A stretch of DNA of 17,699 bases, taken from positions 1-17,699 of the forward strand of contig JBOHTO010000174.1 in NCBI GenBank assembly GCA_050733695.1. Reading direction: 5' to 3'. The notes under the pieces were generated by a model. That model ran no database searches. It was not told the origin of the DNA and saw nothing but the letters and a program-made list of their open reading frames with translations. The position numbers and the translations under genes were made by a program. Below, one piece after another: positions 6,668 through 13,998 of the stretch. The stretch is from JBOHTO01 sp050733695. Lineage in GTDB: Bacteria > Gemmatimonadota > Gemmatimonadetes > Gemmatimonadales > Gemmatimonadaceae. Positions within the stretch are counted from its first letter, which is position 1, and every line of letters begins with the position of its first letter.

Positions 6668-9616
6668 TCGAACGGGAACGAGTCCCATCTCATCGAGAAA
6701 CCTGTGGCCGCCAGTCGGCCGGCCCGCTCTCGATTCCACACGCGTGAGGACGAGCCGGTCCTTCGTCCGCGTCATCCCCACGTACAGCAGCCTGCGGGCT
6801 TCCTCGAGCTCGGCTTCCGTCGCCTGCCTAGTGGCCGGGCCACCCGGCATGAGCGCATCCTCCGCTCCTGCTATATAGACGCGCGAGAACTCGAGCCCCT
6901 TCGTGGAATGGAGCGTCAGCAGGTTCACGCGTCCCTCCTCGGGCTCGGCGCCGTCCCATTTCGACAGTACCACCGATTCGAGGAACGCTGCGATCTGCGA
7001 GGCCAGCGATCCCCCGGGAATCCTGTCGACGAGTCGCTGGAGCCGGGTCATCTCCGCCGGATAGCGATCCTCGGCGCTGCGATCGGCTCTGATCCTGAGC
7101 ATCAGTTCCGCGCCACCGAGTCGCTCGATCAGCTCGTCCACGGCGCAGACTGATTCGTCGCCCGCAGATCCGCTCTCATAGAATTCGAGCGCGCCGCTGT
7201 ATCGCCCCAGCGCGTAGGGCCGCGAGATCCTCGCGAAGAGTTCTGCCTCCGGCGAGAGCGGTTGTTCCTCGCTCAACGCGAGCGCTATCCCGAGGTGCCC
7301 GAGCAGGTTGACCATGGCCGTCTTGCGGGCACGTACGAGCCGGGCATTCTCCAGTCTGGGGAACACACGGGCAAGCGTCATGGCATCGTCCAGCGCGCGG
7401 TGCGAACGTCCGGGATCGATACCGAACGCGGCCGCGAGGTCTGTCAGCTTGCGACTCGTCGGGACCAGGTCGCGCGCGAGCGGCAGCGTATCGTAGGTGC
7501 ACAGTTCGAACGGCTTCTCCTGCGCCGTCACCATTCTCTTCAGTATTCGGAAGTCGAAGCCGTAGCCATTGTGAGCGACGACAACGTCCCGGCCACAGAA
7601 TGCACGGAATCGGGGCCATGCTTCCTCGAAGCGGGGAGCGCCAGCGACGTCCGCATCGTGGATGCCGTGGATTTCCGATGCGACAGCCGGAATCGCGCTG
7701 CGCGGTCTGATCAGTGACTCGAAGTGCTCGGCGATCTCGCCGCCCCGAACCCGCACGGCCGCGATGTCCACGATCTCCGCGCCCTTCGCATCATTGCTCG
7801 TCGTCTCGAGATCGATGACTGTGAAGTCGCTGAAGCTCGTTGCGAGATCGCTTGTCTCCAGGAGCTGTGCGGCCTTGAACAACCCCAGAGCGATTCCGAG
7901 CGAGGGAACGCTCTCATTGCTCAGATGCTCCGCGTCAGCCGCGGGGGGTGGAGGGGGGGTGCCGCCGCGCAGGATCTCGCGAAAGCCGAGCGCCGAGAGC
8001 ATCGCTTCGAGCGGGATCTCCATTCCGCCCATGGAGGGGAGCGAGATCGCGCGACCCTCGTCGCGCGCGGCGCGAAGTCGTTCCGCCAGCATCACGATCT
8101 CTTCGTTGGCGGCGGGATCCGTGATCTCGTCTTCGTGCTCCTGGAGAACGGAGCGGTACGGCCCGACGCGCTGCGACAGGAGGTCCTGGATGAGTGAGGA
8201 GATGTTGTCGTGCCGCTGCCCGAGCGCCCTCAGGTTCAGCAGAGCATAGAATGCGCGTCGAATGCGGCGCTTGTCCTCATGCCCATGCGGAAGATCCGCC
8301 GCCATCCGATTCAGATGATGTTGGAGTTCACTCCCCTCCGATTGTGCACGTGCGCGCGCATCGTCGAAGAGAGACCTGGTAAGCACGGCGGCAAAGAACG
8401 CGTCACGGTGGATGTCGTCGTCGGGATTGGCGATCACCCGTAGCGCCGCGATCACATGGGCGACGACGGGGTCCTCGGCAAGCGCTCGGCCCTGTGCCAG
8501 GCGACACGGTATGCCGGCATTGAGAAAGGCCGCCTCGATGCCCTCGCCCACGGCGTGCGTCCGATACAGCAGTGCGATATCGCCCCAGCGAGTCGCCTGC
8601 TCCGCGCGGTCACGCTTGATGTCGGCGATCATCCACTCGCTCTCTGCTTCGTCCGTCTCGCACGAGAGCGCAATTACCGCGAATGGCGACTCACGGCTGG
8701 CCTGCACGCGCACGCAGTCGTCGAAGATGGGCCGGTTGTTTCCGACCAGGCGGCACGCGAGCTCGAAGACGTCGCGCGGGCAGCGCCTGTTCTCGCCGAG
8801 CTGAACCCTGCTGGCCATCCCGAAGTCGTTGAGGAACGCCGCGAAGACCTTCGGATCGGCGCCCGCCCATGAGAAGATCGACTGCTCGTGATCGCCAACC
8901 GCAAAGACATGCCGATGGTCTCGCGCCAGCTCGCGAATCAGACGGTACTGCATCGGGTTCAGGTCCTGGAACTCATCCACGAGCAGCACATCCCAACGTG
9001 CGCGAATCGTTTCGGCGGCGGGCGTGCCTTCCAGCAGCTCGACGGATTTCGTGACCAGTTGATCGAAATCCAGCACGTTGCGCTCGGCGAGGAATCGTTC
9101 GTAGCGCTCGAAAAGAGCGTCGTCGTCCGGCAGGAGCACCTCGCCGCGAAAGCGGTGTTCGGAAAAGCGGCTGAGCACGGCGCGGTGCCAGCGTCGATGG
9201 CCCTGGAGCCGGCGGAGCGCTGCAAGCTGATACTCCTCGTCTGCGATGCCGAACCCTGGCCGCAGTCCGACATGCTCGCCGAACTCGCGCAACAGCCGCA
9301 CGCAGAAGGCGTGGATGGTGCCGCAGTTCACTCCTTCCGACTTCGATCCGAGATGGCGATCGAGACGCGAACCTATCTCACCTGCGGCACGGTTGGTGAA
9401 GGTGAACGCACAGATGCGCGCGGGCGCGAACCCGAGCCGATCGATGAGATAGCGGATACGCTCGATGAGGCAGAAGGTCTTGCCGGCACCGGGGCCGGCG
9501 AGGACGAGCAGCGGCTGCGCGGGGGCCTCGATCGCCCCGCGCTGCGACGGGGAGGCAGCATGCGAAATGGCGGGATCGAACTGCTGCGGCTGCGAGGCGG
9601 GAGATGCAATACTCAT
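6494..9616 (-). CDS. UvrD/Rep helicase with internal DEDDh exonuclease
   Basis: 1040-residue superfamily 1A DNA helicase with an embedded exonuclease. Helicase motifs in order: Walker A GPGAGKT (41-47), 'AFTFTNRAAGEI' (70-81), VDEFQD (213-218), 'VGDHEQSIFSWAGA' (240-253), 'LGENRR' (273-278), 'VNLLTLHSTKGLEF' (897-910) and 'RRLLYVGMTRTKDRLVL' (941-957). Residues about 597-755 are a DnaQ/Pol III epsilon-type exonuclease with Asp602 and Glu604 (VIDLETT), Asp688 (HNGYGFDFR), His739 and Asp744 (HRALDDA), a complete DEDDh set. It sits inside the helicase between motifs IV and V. Residues 984-1026 are a Gly-rich tail. The start at 9616 has GGAGG 4 nt upstream; a longer frame from 9805 only reads through the preceding gene out of frame. 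A role in repair or displaced-strand processing is inferred. Confidence 0.92.
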   Translation of the reverse strand: MSIASPASQPQQFDPAISHAASPSQRGAIEAPAQPLLVLAGPGAGKTFCLIERIRYLIDRLGFAPARICAFTFTNRAAGEIGSRLDRHLGSKSEGVNCGTIHAFCVRLLREFGEHVGLRPGFGIADEEYQLAALRRLQGHRRWHRAVLSRFSEHRFRGEVLLPDDDALFERYERFLAERNVLDFDQLVTKSVELLEGTPAAETIRARWDVLLVDEFQDLNPMQYRLIRELARDHRHVFAVGDHEQSIFSWAGADPKVFAAFLNDFGMASRVQLGENRRCPRDVFELACRLVGNNRPIFDDCVRVQASRESPFAVIALSCETDEAESEWMIADIKRDRAEQATRWGDIALLYRTHAVGEGIEAAFLNAGIPCRLAQGRALAEDPVVAHVIAALRVIANPDDDIHRDAFFAAVLTRSLFDDARARAQSEGSELQHHLNRMAADLPHGHEDKRRIRRAFYALLNLRALGQRHDNISSLIQDLLSQRVGPYRSVLQEHEDEITDPAANEEIVMLAERLRAARDEGRAISLPSMGGMEIPLEAMLSALGFREILRGGTPPPPPAADAEHLSNESVPSLGIALGLFKAAQLLETSDLATSFSDFTVIDLETTSNDAKGAEIVDIAAVRVRGGEIAEHFESLIRPRSAIPAVASEIHGIHDADVAGAPRFEEAWPRFRAFCGRDVVVAHNGYGFDFRILKRMVTAQEKPFELCTYDTLPLARDLVPTSRKLTDLAAAFGIDPGRSHRALDDAMTLARVFPRLENARLVRARKTAMVNLLGHLGIALALSEEQPLSPEAELFARISRPYALGRYSGALEFYESGSAGDESVCAVDELIERLGGAELMLRIRADRSAEDRYPAEMTRLQRLVDRIPGGSLASQIAAFLESVVLSKWDGAEPEEGRVNLLTLHSTKGLEFSRVYIAGAEDALMPGGPATRQATEAELEEARRLLYVGMTRTKDRLVLTRVESRAGRPTGGHRFLDEMGLVPVRSGGGGDGGGVGGVGGMGGVGGVGDGGGGSGDVGASDGHGAGGDEPLADQVDPEVQPL
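6595..6660. repeat. 9-bp GC-rich tandem repeat in two overlapping genes
   Basis: Tandem 9-mers of the form (c/t)(g/a)ccgccca repeat about six times and then decay into GCC triplets. On the plus strand they encode the Ala-His-Ala/Thr tail of the aspartic protease; on the minus strand they encode the Gly/Val-rich tail of the helicase. Confidence 0.8.
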
Positions 9617-10074
9617 CGCGCCTCCGGGATCAACAGGGCTTCGTCGCAGGCTGCTGATCGTCGTCTGTCCCAGACGAAGAGCGAATCGCCGCTGCAGCGC
9701 TGAACCCATCCCGGCCCGCGAAACTCGCCCGGTCCACTTCCCTCGCGTCCGACCCTGCGCGCCGTTCGCCCCGACGGATCGAAGAAGAGAATGGCCTTCA
9801 CCCACGCATCGGCGACAACGATCGTTCCAGCGGGCAGCCGGGTGCCGTCCAGCGGACGCAGAAACACGGCGTCCTCGTCAGGTGCGGCGTGCCCGACATC
9901 GACGACGAGAACGGAATCGATCGATAGCCGCACGTCGCCGCGCTCGACCGACCCGTCTTCGCTCCGCTCCAGCGAACAGGCGAGTGCGCCTGCGAGTGCG
10001 CCTGCGAGTGCGCATGCGAGTGCGCATGCGAGTGCGCATGCGAGTGCGATCCATTCGATGCCGCGGTATCTCAT
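9613..10074 (-). pseudogene. Truncated 6-bladed beta-propeller lipoprotein
   Basis: 153 residues. Residues 9-33 are an unusual signal sequence of repeated ALAC/ALAG units. Residues 50-137 resemble the first blades of the 6-bladed beta-propeller lipoproteins common in Gemmatimonadota: 'TIVVADAWVKAILFFDPSGRTARRVGREGSGPGEF' in outline, then 'CSGDSLFVWD'. The frame then stops after 'RRRSAACDEALLIPEAR', where such proteins normally continue for 200 or more residues (from memory of the family). It is therefore probably a remnant left by a deletion, though a short functional form cannot be excluded. The ATG at 10074 has GAAGG 8 nt upstream. The TGA overlaps the helicase ATG as ATGA, so the leftover frame could now couple translation into the helicase. 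Confidence 0.7.
9980..10051. repeat. 12-bp tandem repeat encoding a signal peptide core
   Basis: Two copies of gcgagtgcgcct (9980-10003), three of gcgagtgcgcat (10004-10039) and a 9-nt partial copy. On the minus strand each unit encodes one ALAG or ALAC tetrapeptide. The array is in frame and makes the whole hydrophobic core of the beta-propeller remnant. Confidence 0.95.
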
Positions 10075-10163
10075 GACCCCTGCCTTCAATGGGACTGGCT
10101 CCGAATGACGACCACCCTCGCCCGCGGGTGGCGCTCGGATCGGTATGCGCGTAATCTCCAGCG

Positions 10164-10553
10164 ATGGCCAATCGCTCACAAGACTGGTTCCGCCAGGCGG
10201 AACGTGACCTGGAGCAGGCCGAGGACTCGGCGAGGATGCAGCGTCACGAATGGGCATGTTTCGCTGCCCATCAGAGCGCCGGGAAATGCGTGAAGGCGCT
10301 GCACCTGCGCATCGGACAGGAAGCATGGGGACACGTTGTGGCTCGCCTGCTCGCCGAGCTGCCGGCTGCGCTCGTGGTTCCGGACGCTCTGGTGGATCGC
10401 GGGCGGGCACTCGACAATCTGTACATCCCAACCCGGTACCCCAACGGGCATCCGTCCGGCGCGCCCTTCGAACACTACGGCGCTCTCCAGAGCGCACAGG
10501 CGATCGAATATGCCCGTGAGATCCTTGCATTCGTCCGTCTTCACGTGGCCTGA
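10164..10553 (+). CDS. HEPN domain protein
   Basis: 129-residue all-helical HEPN protein (PF05168 type). The first two helices read 'DWFRQAERDLEQAEDS' and 'HEWACFAAHQSAGKCVKAL'; the signature loop 'LDNLYIPTRYPNGHPSGAPF' (83-102) follows, and the last helix is 'ALQSAQAIEYAREILAFVR'. HEPN proteins pair with MNT nucleotidyltransferases, many of them as toxin-antitoxin systems, and an MNT gene follows directly. The usual 'AEKALKA' motif reads AGKCVKA here, with Gly40 replacing the normally conserved Glu. I see no Shine-Dalgarno site before the ATG at 10164. TAATCT at 10152-10157 sits 6 nt upstream, so a leaderless transcript is possible, though no -35 is clear. With its partner interrupted, the gene may be decaying or working alone. 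Confidence 0.85.
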   Translation: MANRSQDWFRQAERDLEQAEDSARMQRHEWACFAAHQSAGKCVKALHLRIGQEAWGHVVARLLAELPAALVVPDALVDRGRALDNLYIPTRYPNGHPSGAPFEHYGALQSAQAIEYAREILAFVRLHVA

Positions 10554-10875
10554 CCGCGCTGCGGTGGATGGCGCGCTCATGGCATGGGCCACCGCTACGG
10601 CCGTGCAACATCCGGAGCTCTCGAGAGTCGGCTACTTCGGCTCGTACGCGCGCGGCGACTGAGGCGTGGGCAGCGACCTGGATGTGCTGATCGTGGTCGA
10701 CCGGCGCGAGGTGGATCTGGTAGAGAGCGCGCGCGAGTGGGATCTCACCGCACTCCCCGTCCCCGCCGACGTGCTGGTGTACGGCGAGCGCGAGTTATCG
10801 GACCTGCTGCACGACGGTGGGCGGTTCGGAAGGATGCTGGCAACCGAAGCCGTGTGGATCTACAGGCGAGATTGA
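10525..10875 (+). pseudogene. MNT-type nucleotidyltransferase with in-frame TGA
   Basis: One reading frame covers a complete small MNT-family nucleotidyltransferase but is split by TGA at 10660-10662. Before the stop: 'VFTWPDRAAVDGAL', then 'VGYFGSYARGD', which holds the GS motif. After it: 'GVGSDLDVLIVVDRRE' with the catalytic Asp pair, 'VPADVLVYGERE' with the probable third Asp, and 'GRFGRMLATEAVWIYR'. Relatives, from memory, read GSYARGDWGVGSDLD, so the stop stands where Trp (TGG) is expected: a single G-to-A change. The start is uncertain. TTG at 10525 would include the 'VFTWPDRA' segment and overlap the HEPN gene by 29 bp; GTG at 10564 and ATG at 10579 are alternatives. The 3' part alone (GTG at 10666) lacks the GS motif. 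Probably an inactivated partner of the HEPN gene. Confidence 0.85.
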
Positions 10876-10879
10876 GCAG

Positions 10880-11926
10880 CTACAGCGCGATCTGCCCCAG
10901 CCCCACATACGCCCGCGCCGCACCGAGCACGCGCTCGCGTACGCCTTCCAGCGATCCCGTGATCTTCGCGCCACTCGCCTTCGCATGACCGCCGCCCCCG
11001 AACTGCCGCGCGAAGGCGTTCACGTCCACGTCGCCCGTGCTCCGGAACGAGACCTTCACGGCGTTGTGCCCCAGATCGCGAAAGAAGAGCGCCATCCGCG
11101 TCCCCGCGATCGAACGCGCATGCTCGACGATCCCATCCAGATCCTCCGCTGTCACATCGTAACGCTCGAGAGCACCGGCGGGCACGGATAGCCAGGCCAG
11201 TCCGCGCTCCTCGTCGACGCCGAGCGTGTCAAGTGCATCGCGCAGCAATCGCAGCCGACCCGCGGGCATGGACGCATAGATGCGCCTGTACATCGCCTCC
11301 GGGTCCACGCCGGCCGCGAGCAGTCGCGCAGCGATGGCGTGGCAGCGCGGGCTCGTGTTCGAGAAGCGGAAGCCGCCGGTGTCGGTCAGAATCGCGGCGT
11401 ACAATGCGCGCGCGACCGGCTCATCGATCTCCAGCCCGAGCACCAGTGCGATGTCGAAGACGAGCTCACCAGTCGCGCAGGCCGACGTGTCGGTGAGCAT
11501 ATGCTCTCCCGGTGGCTCGCGTGATGGAACGTGATGGTCCACGACGAGCCGTGGCACGCTGAGCCCGCGCACGACGTCGGTGAGCACGCCCAGCCGCCGG
11601 ACATCGCTGATGTCGAGCACGACGAGCGCGTCGATCCCCGCGAGCGCGCGTGCTCCCTTCGCGCTCGCCTCCTCCACGTCGTCGCCGAGCAGGAAGCGGA
11701 ACATCGCCGGCCATGGCGTGGGGTTGACGATACGCGCGCGGATGCCGCGCTGTGCGAGCAGGCGCGCGAGCGCGGCCTCGGAGCCACAACCATCGCCGTC
11801 GGCGTTGATGTGCGTGGTGAGCGCGACGGCCTCGGCGCCGTCGAGCGCCACGCCGAGCTTCTCGATCGCGTTCCGCCGTGCCGGATTGACGGCGAGGAGG
11901 TCGGCGTGATCCGGCGGCTGCGTCAG
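10880..11926 (-). CDS. DHH-family phosphoesterase (NrnA-like)
   Basis: 348-residue DHH/DHHA1 protein of the NrnA type, which degrades nanoRNA (2-5 nt oligoribonucleotides) and dephosphorylates pAp. Motifs in order: 'THINADGDGCGSEAAL' (Asp-x-Asp metal site), 'LVVLDISDVRRLG', 'LVVDHHVPS' (the DHH triad), 'LYAAILTDTGGFRFSNT', and the C-terminal DHHA1 substrate loop 'FGGGGHAKASGAKI'. All metal ligands look present. The frame is open far upstream inside the permease gene, but it has no ATG, GTG or TTG near the expected N-terminus (family start around 'NPARRNAIEKLG'). The CTG at 11926-11924 overlaps the permease stop as CTGA and is my best start; a GTG at 11851 would cut off the first helix. It is translationally coupled to the permease and ends 4 bp from the MNT pseudogene. 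Confidence 0.88.
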   Translation of the reverse strand: MTQPPDHADLLAVNPARRNAIEKLGVALDGAEAVALTTHINADGDGCGSEAALARLLAQRGIRARIVNPTPWPAMFRFLLGDDVEEASAKGARALAGIDALVVLDISDVRRLGVLTDVVRGLSVPRLVVDHHVPSREPPGEHMLTDTSACATGELVFDIALVLGLEIDEPVARALYAAILTDTGGFRFSNTSPRCHAIAARLLAAGVDPEAMYRRIYASMPAGRLRLLRDALDTLGVDEERGLAWLSVPAGALERYDVTAEDLDGIVEHARSIAGTRMALFFRDLGHNAVKVSFRSTGDVDVNAFARQFGGGGHAKASGAKITGSLEGVRERVLGAARAYVGLGQIAL

Positions 11927-13395
11927 GGGACCGGCTGTGCTCCGGCTTCCGCCCGCCCGATTCGGGAATTGAAGCGGCCGTACAGAAAATAGATGAGCAG
12001 ACCCGCGACCATCCAGACGATCAGCCGCACCCAGGTGTCGATGCCGAGGCCGTACATGAGGTAGCCGCAGCTCAGTATCCCCATGATCGGAACGAACGGA
12101 ACCCATGGCGTGCGGAACGGCCGCGGCAGTTCCGGGCTGCGGTAGCGCAGTACCAGAATCCCGGCGCACACTATCACGAAGGCGAACAGCGTGCCGATCG
12201 AGACGAGTTGCCCCAGCAGTCCGATCGGGAAGAGGCCCGCGACGACACATGCAACAAGACCCGTAATGATCGAGGCGATGTATGGCGTGTGGAAGCGCGG
12301 GTGGATTGTACCGAGTTTCCGGGGAAGGAGTCCGTCGCGGGACATCGCGTAGAAGATGCGCGGCTGTGCCATCAGCATGACGAGGACGACCGACGCGAGC
12401 CCCGCGATCGCTCCGATGTCCACTATGTACGTGAGCCACGCCAATCCCGGACCCGCACTCGCGATGGCGACGTCGACCGGGTGCGGCACGTTGAGCTCGG
12501 GGTACGGCGCGAGCCCGGTCATCACGAGCGACATCAGGATGTAGAGAACCGTACATATCGCCAGCGATGCGAGGATCCCGATCGGCAGGTCGCGCTGCGG
12601 GTTCCTGGCCTCCTGCGCGGCCGTCGAGACCGCATCGAATCCGATGTAGGCGAAGAAGATCACACCCGCACCCGCGACTATGCCGCTCCATCCATACTCG
12701 CCCTTCACTCCCGTCGCCTCTGGTATGAACGGCTGCCAGTTGTCGGCGTTCACGAACATGAAGCCGAAGCCGATGACGAGAAAGACGATCGCCACCTTGA
12801 TGAAGACGATGATGTTGTTGACGCGCGCCGATTCGCGGATTCCGATGACGAGCAGCGCCGTCACGAGGACCACCAGGGCCACCGCCGGCACGTTGAGGAT
12901 CGCCCCGGTCGGGACGATGGTGTGCGTCCCCTGGACGGTGAAGGGCGCGTTGACGAACTCCGCCGGTATGTTGATCCCGAGCTTGTCGAGCAGCGCCACG
13001 AAGTACCCCGACCATCCGACCGCAACGGTGGACGCCGCGAACAGGTACTCGAGTATGAGATCCCACCCGATGATCCACGCGATCAGTTCGCCGAGCGTCG
13101 CGTACCCATAGGTGTACGCGCTGCCCGCGATGGGTATCATCGACGCGAACTCTGCGTAGCACAGTCCGGCGAAGAGGCAGGCCGTACCGGCGAGCAGGAA
13201 GGAGAGAACGATCGCGGGGCCGGCATGCTGCGCCGCGGCGGTGCCGGTGAGGACGAATATTCCGGCGCCGATGATGGCGCCAATGCCGAGCAGCGTGAGA
13301 TTCGTCGCGCTGAGCGCCCGCGTGAGCGTGTGCGCTCCCTCCTCGCTGGCCTCGCCCTGCAGGCTGGCCATGCTCTTCTTCGACCACAGACCCAT
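11923..13395 (-). CDS. APC-family amino acid permease
   Basis: 490-residue inner-membrane transporter of the amino acid-polyamine-organocation superfamily, closest in feel to the cationic amino acid transporter/YfnA group. The first transmembrane helix carries the substrate-binding unwound motif 'GIGAIIGAGIFVLTG'. 'GPAIVLSFLLAGTACLFAGLCYAEFASMIP' follows as TM2, 'AGSAYTYGY' and 'IIGWDLILEYL' as TM3, and about twelve hydrophobic segments are seen in all, including 'YIGFDAVSTAAQEARNPQRDLP' after TM6. The start is ATG at 13395 (MGLWSKKS), with GGAG 9 nt upstream; a longer frame to 13530 adds an unconserved leader. A likely promoter lies about 100 bp upstream. Substrate specificity cannot be read from sequence. 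The DHH gene begins at its stop codon. Confidence 0.93.
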   Translation of the reverse strand: MGLWSKKSMASLQGEASEEGAHTLTRALSATNLTLLGIGAIIGAGIFVLTGTAAAQHAGPAIVLSFLLAGTACLFAGLCYAEFASMIPIAGSAYTYGYATLGELIAWIIGWDLILEYLFAASTVAVGWSGYFVALLDKLGINIPAEFVNAPFTVQGTHTIVPTGAILNVPAVALVVLVTALLVIGIRESARVNNIIVFIKVAIVFLVIGFGFMFVNADNWQPFIPEATGVKGEYGWSGIVAGAGVIFFAYIGFDAVSTAAQEARNPQRDLPIGILASLAICTVLYILMSLVMTGLAPYPELNVPHPVDVAIASAGPGLAWLTYIVDIGAIAGLASVVLVMLMAQPRIFYAMSRDGLLPRKLGTIHPRFHTPYIASIITGLVACVVAGLFPIGLLGQLVSIGTLFAFVIVCAGILVLRYRSPELPRPFRTPWVPFVPIMGILSCGYLMYGLGIDTWVRLIVWMVAGLLIYFLYGRFNSRIGRAEAGAQPVP

Positions 13396-13468
13396 TGAGA
13401 TCCGCTCCGGGATGTTCCGGTCAGCGGCGACGGCGCCGCGAAAAGTGGTGCTGCCGCGAACGGCGGCG

Positions 13469-13497
13469 AAGTTGCTCGGCGGCGGGCCGGGTGTCAA
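13469..13497 (-). promoter_or_regulatory. Candidate sigma-70 promoter for the permease
   Basis: Reading the minus strand, a perfect -35 box TTGACA (13497-13492) is followed 17 bp later by CAACTT (13474-13469), which keeps only the key A2 and T6 of a -10 box. Transcription would start near 13462, leaving a leader of about 65 nt before the permease ATG. Confidence 0.4.
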
Positions 13498-13661
13498 GCA
13501 GGGCGGCCGGACGGGGACGCGAGAGCCCACGCTCGTGCTGTCGCAGGTCGGGCGCCGGGATCGCCCCCGCTGCTACGGGCATGGCAGGAGCCGGTAGCCG
13601 CATGGGGCGCTCCGCGTTACCCGATGAAAGCAACCGGCGTCGTGTTGGGATCGAGGAACTC

Positions 13662-13682
13662 TGGTATAGTGGTCCTGGACCA
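13662..13682 (+). promoter_or_regulatory. Extended -10 promoter with palindromic operator
   Basis: TGGTATAGT (13662-13670) is an extended -10 element on the plus strand. It overlaps by one base a perfect 13-bp palindrome, TGGTCC-T-GGACCA (13670-13682), placed where transcription would begin. The antitoxin ATG lies 22 bp further on. This layout fits autorepression by the AbrB/MazE-type protein it precedes. Confidence 0.65.
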
Positions 13683-13704
13683 GAGATGGACACCGGAGGC
13701 CTTC

Positions 13705-13998
13705 ATGGATACACCGATCAACAACATCGCGATCACCATCGGCAACAAGGGCCGCGTGACCATTCCGGACGATATCCGCCAGCGGTTGGGACTCGAAGAG
13801 GGCGACGTCGTCCGCATGGTTGTCACCGAGCACAACACCCTGGAGATCGTGCCGGCGGAGATAGTGCCGAGAGATCAGCTCTGGTTCTCTCATCCTGCTG
13901 TACGGGAGCGGGTGGCGAAGGCCCTTGCGGACATCGAGGCGGGACGCACGACACGCGTAGTGACGCCGTCGCTCTTCTGCATCGTTCACAGGCTGTAG
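13705..13998 (+). CDS. Orphan AbrB/MazE-type antitoxin
   Basis: 97-residue protein with an N-terminal AbrB/SpoVT swapped-hairpin DNA-binding domain: 'ITIGNKGRVTIPDDIRQRLGLEEGDVVRMVV' followed by 'LEIVPAE'. The middle, 'FSHPAVRERVAKALADIEAGRTTRVVTP', is the usual toxin-binding tail of VapB-like antitoxins. The start is ATG at 13705, with GGAGG 5 nt upstream. Where a tail such as '...EEAQRFLDSL' and then a PIN toxin gene would be expected (from memory of relatives), the protein ends 'SLFCIVHRL' by reading 13 bp into the 3' end of guaB on the other strand. No toxin gene is present. It therefore looks like an antitoxin whose end and partner were lost when guaB was joined to it. It could still bind its own palindromic operator. 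Confidence 0.85.
   Translation: MDTPINNIAITIGNKGRVTIPDDIRQRLGLEEGDVVRMVVTEHNTLEIVPAEIVPRDQLWFSHPAVRERVAKALADIEAGRTTRVVTPSLFCIVHRL

Noticed and set aside
9617..9805. 63-residue N-terminal extension of the helicase
   Set aside because: Out-of-frame reading of the beta-propeller remnant; the ATG at 9616 has its own ribosome site.
10660..10662. TGA read as selenocysteine or as tryptophan by code change
   Set aside because: The expected residue is Trp rather than Cys, no SECIS-like hairpin is evident, and many genes here end in TGA, so UGA is a normal stop.
11927..13387. Upstream part of the long DHH frame, suggesting an 835-residue protein
   Set aside because: This part is the permease gene read in the wrong frame; only the segment after about 11926 has DHH homology.
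12208..13398. 396-codon plus-strand frame opposite the permease
   Set aside because: Asp/Arg/His-rich antisense shadow of a clear membrane transporter.
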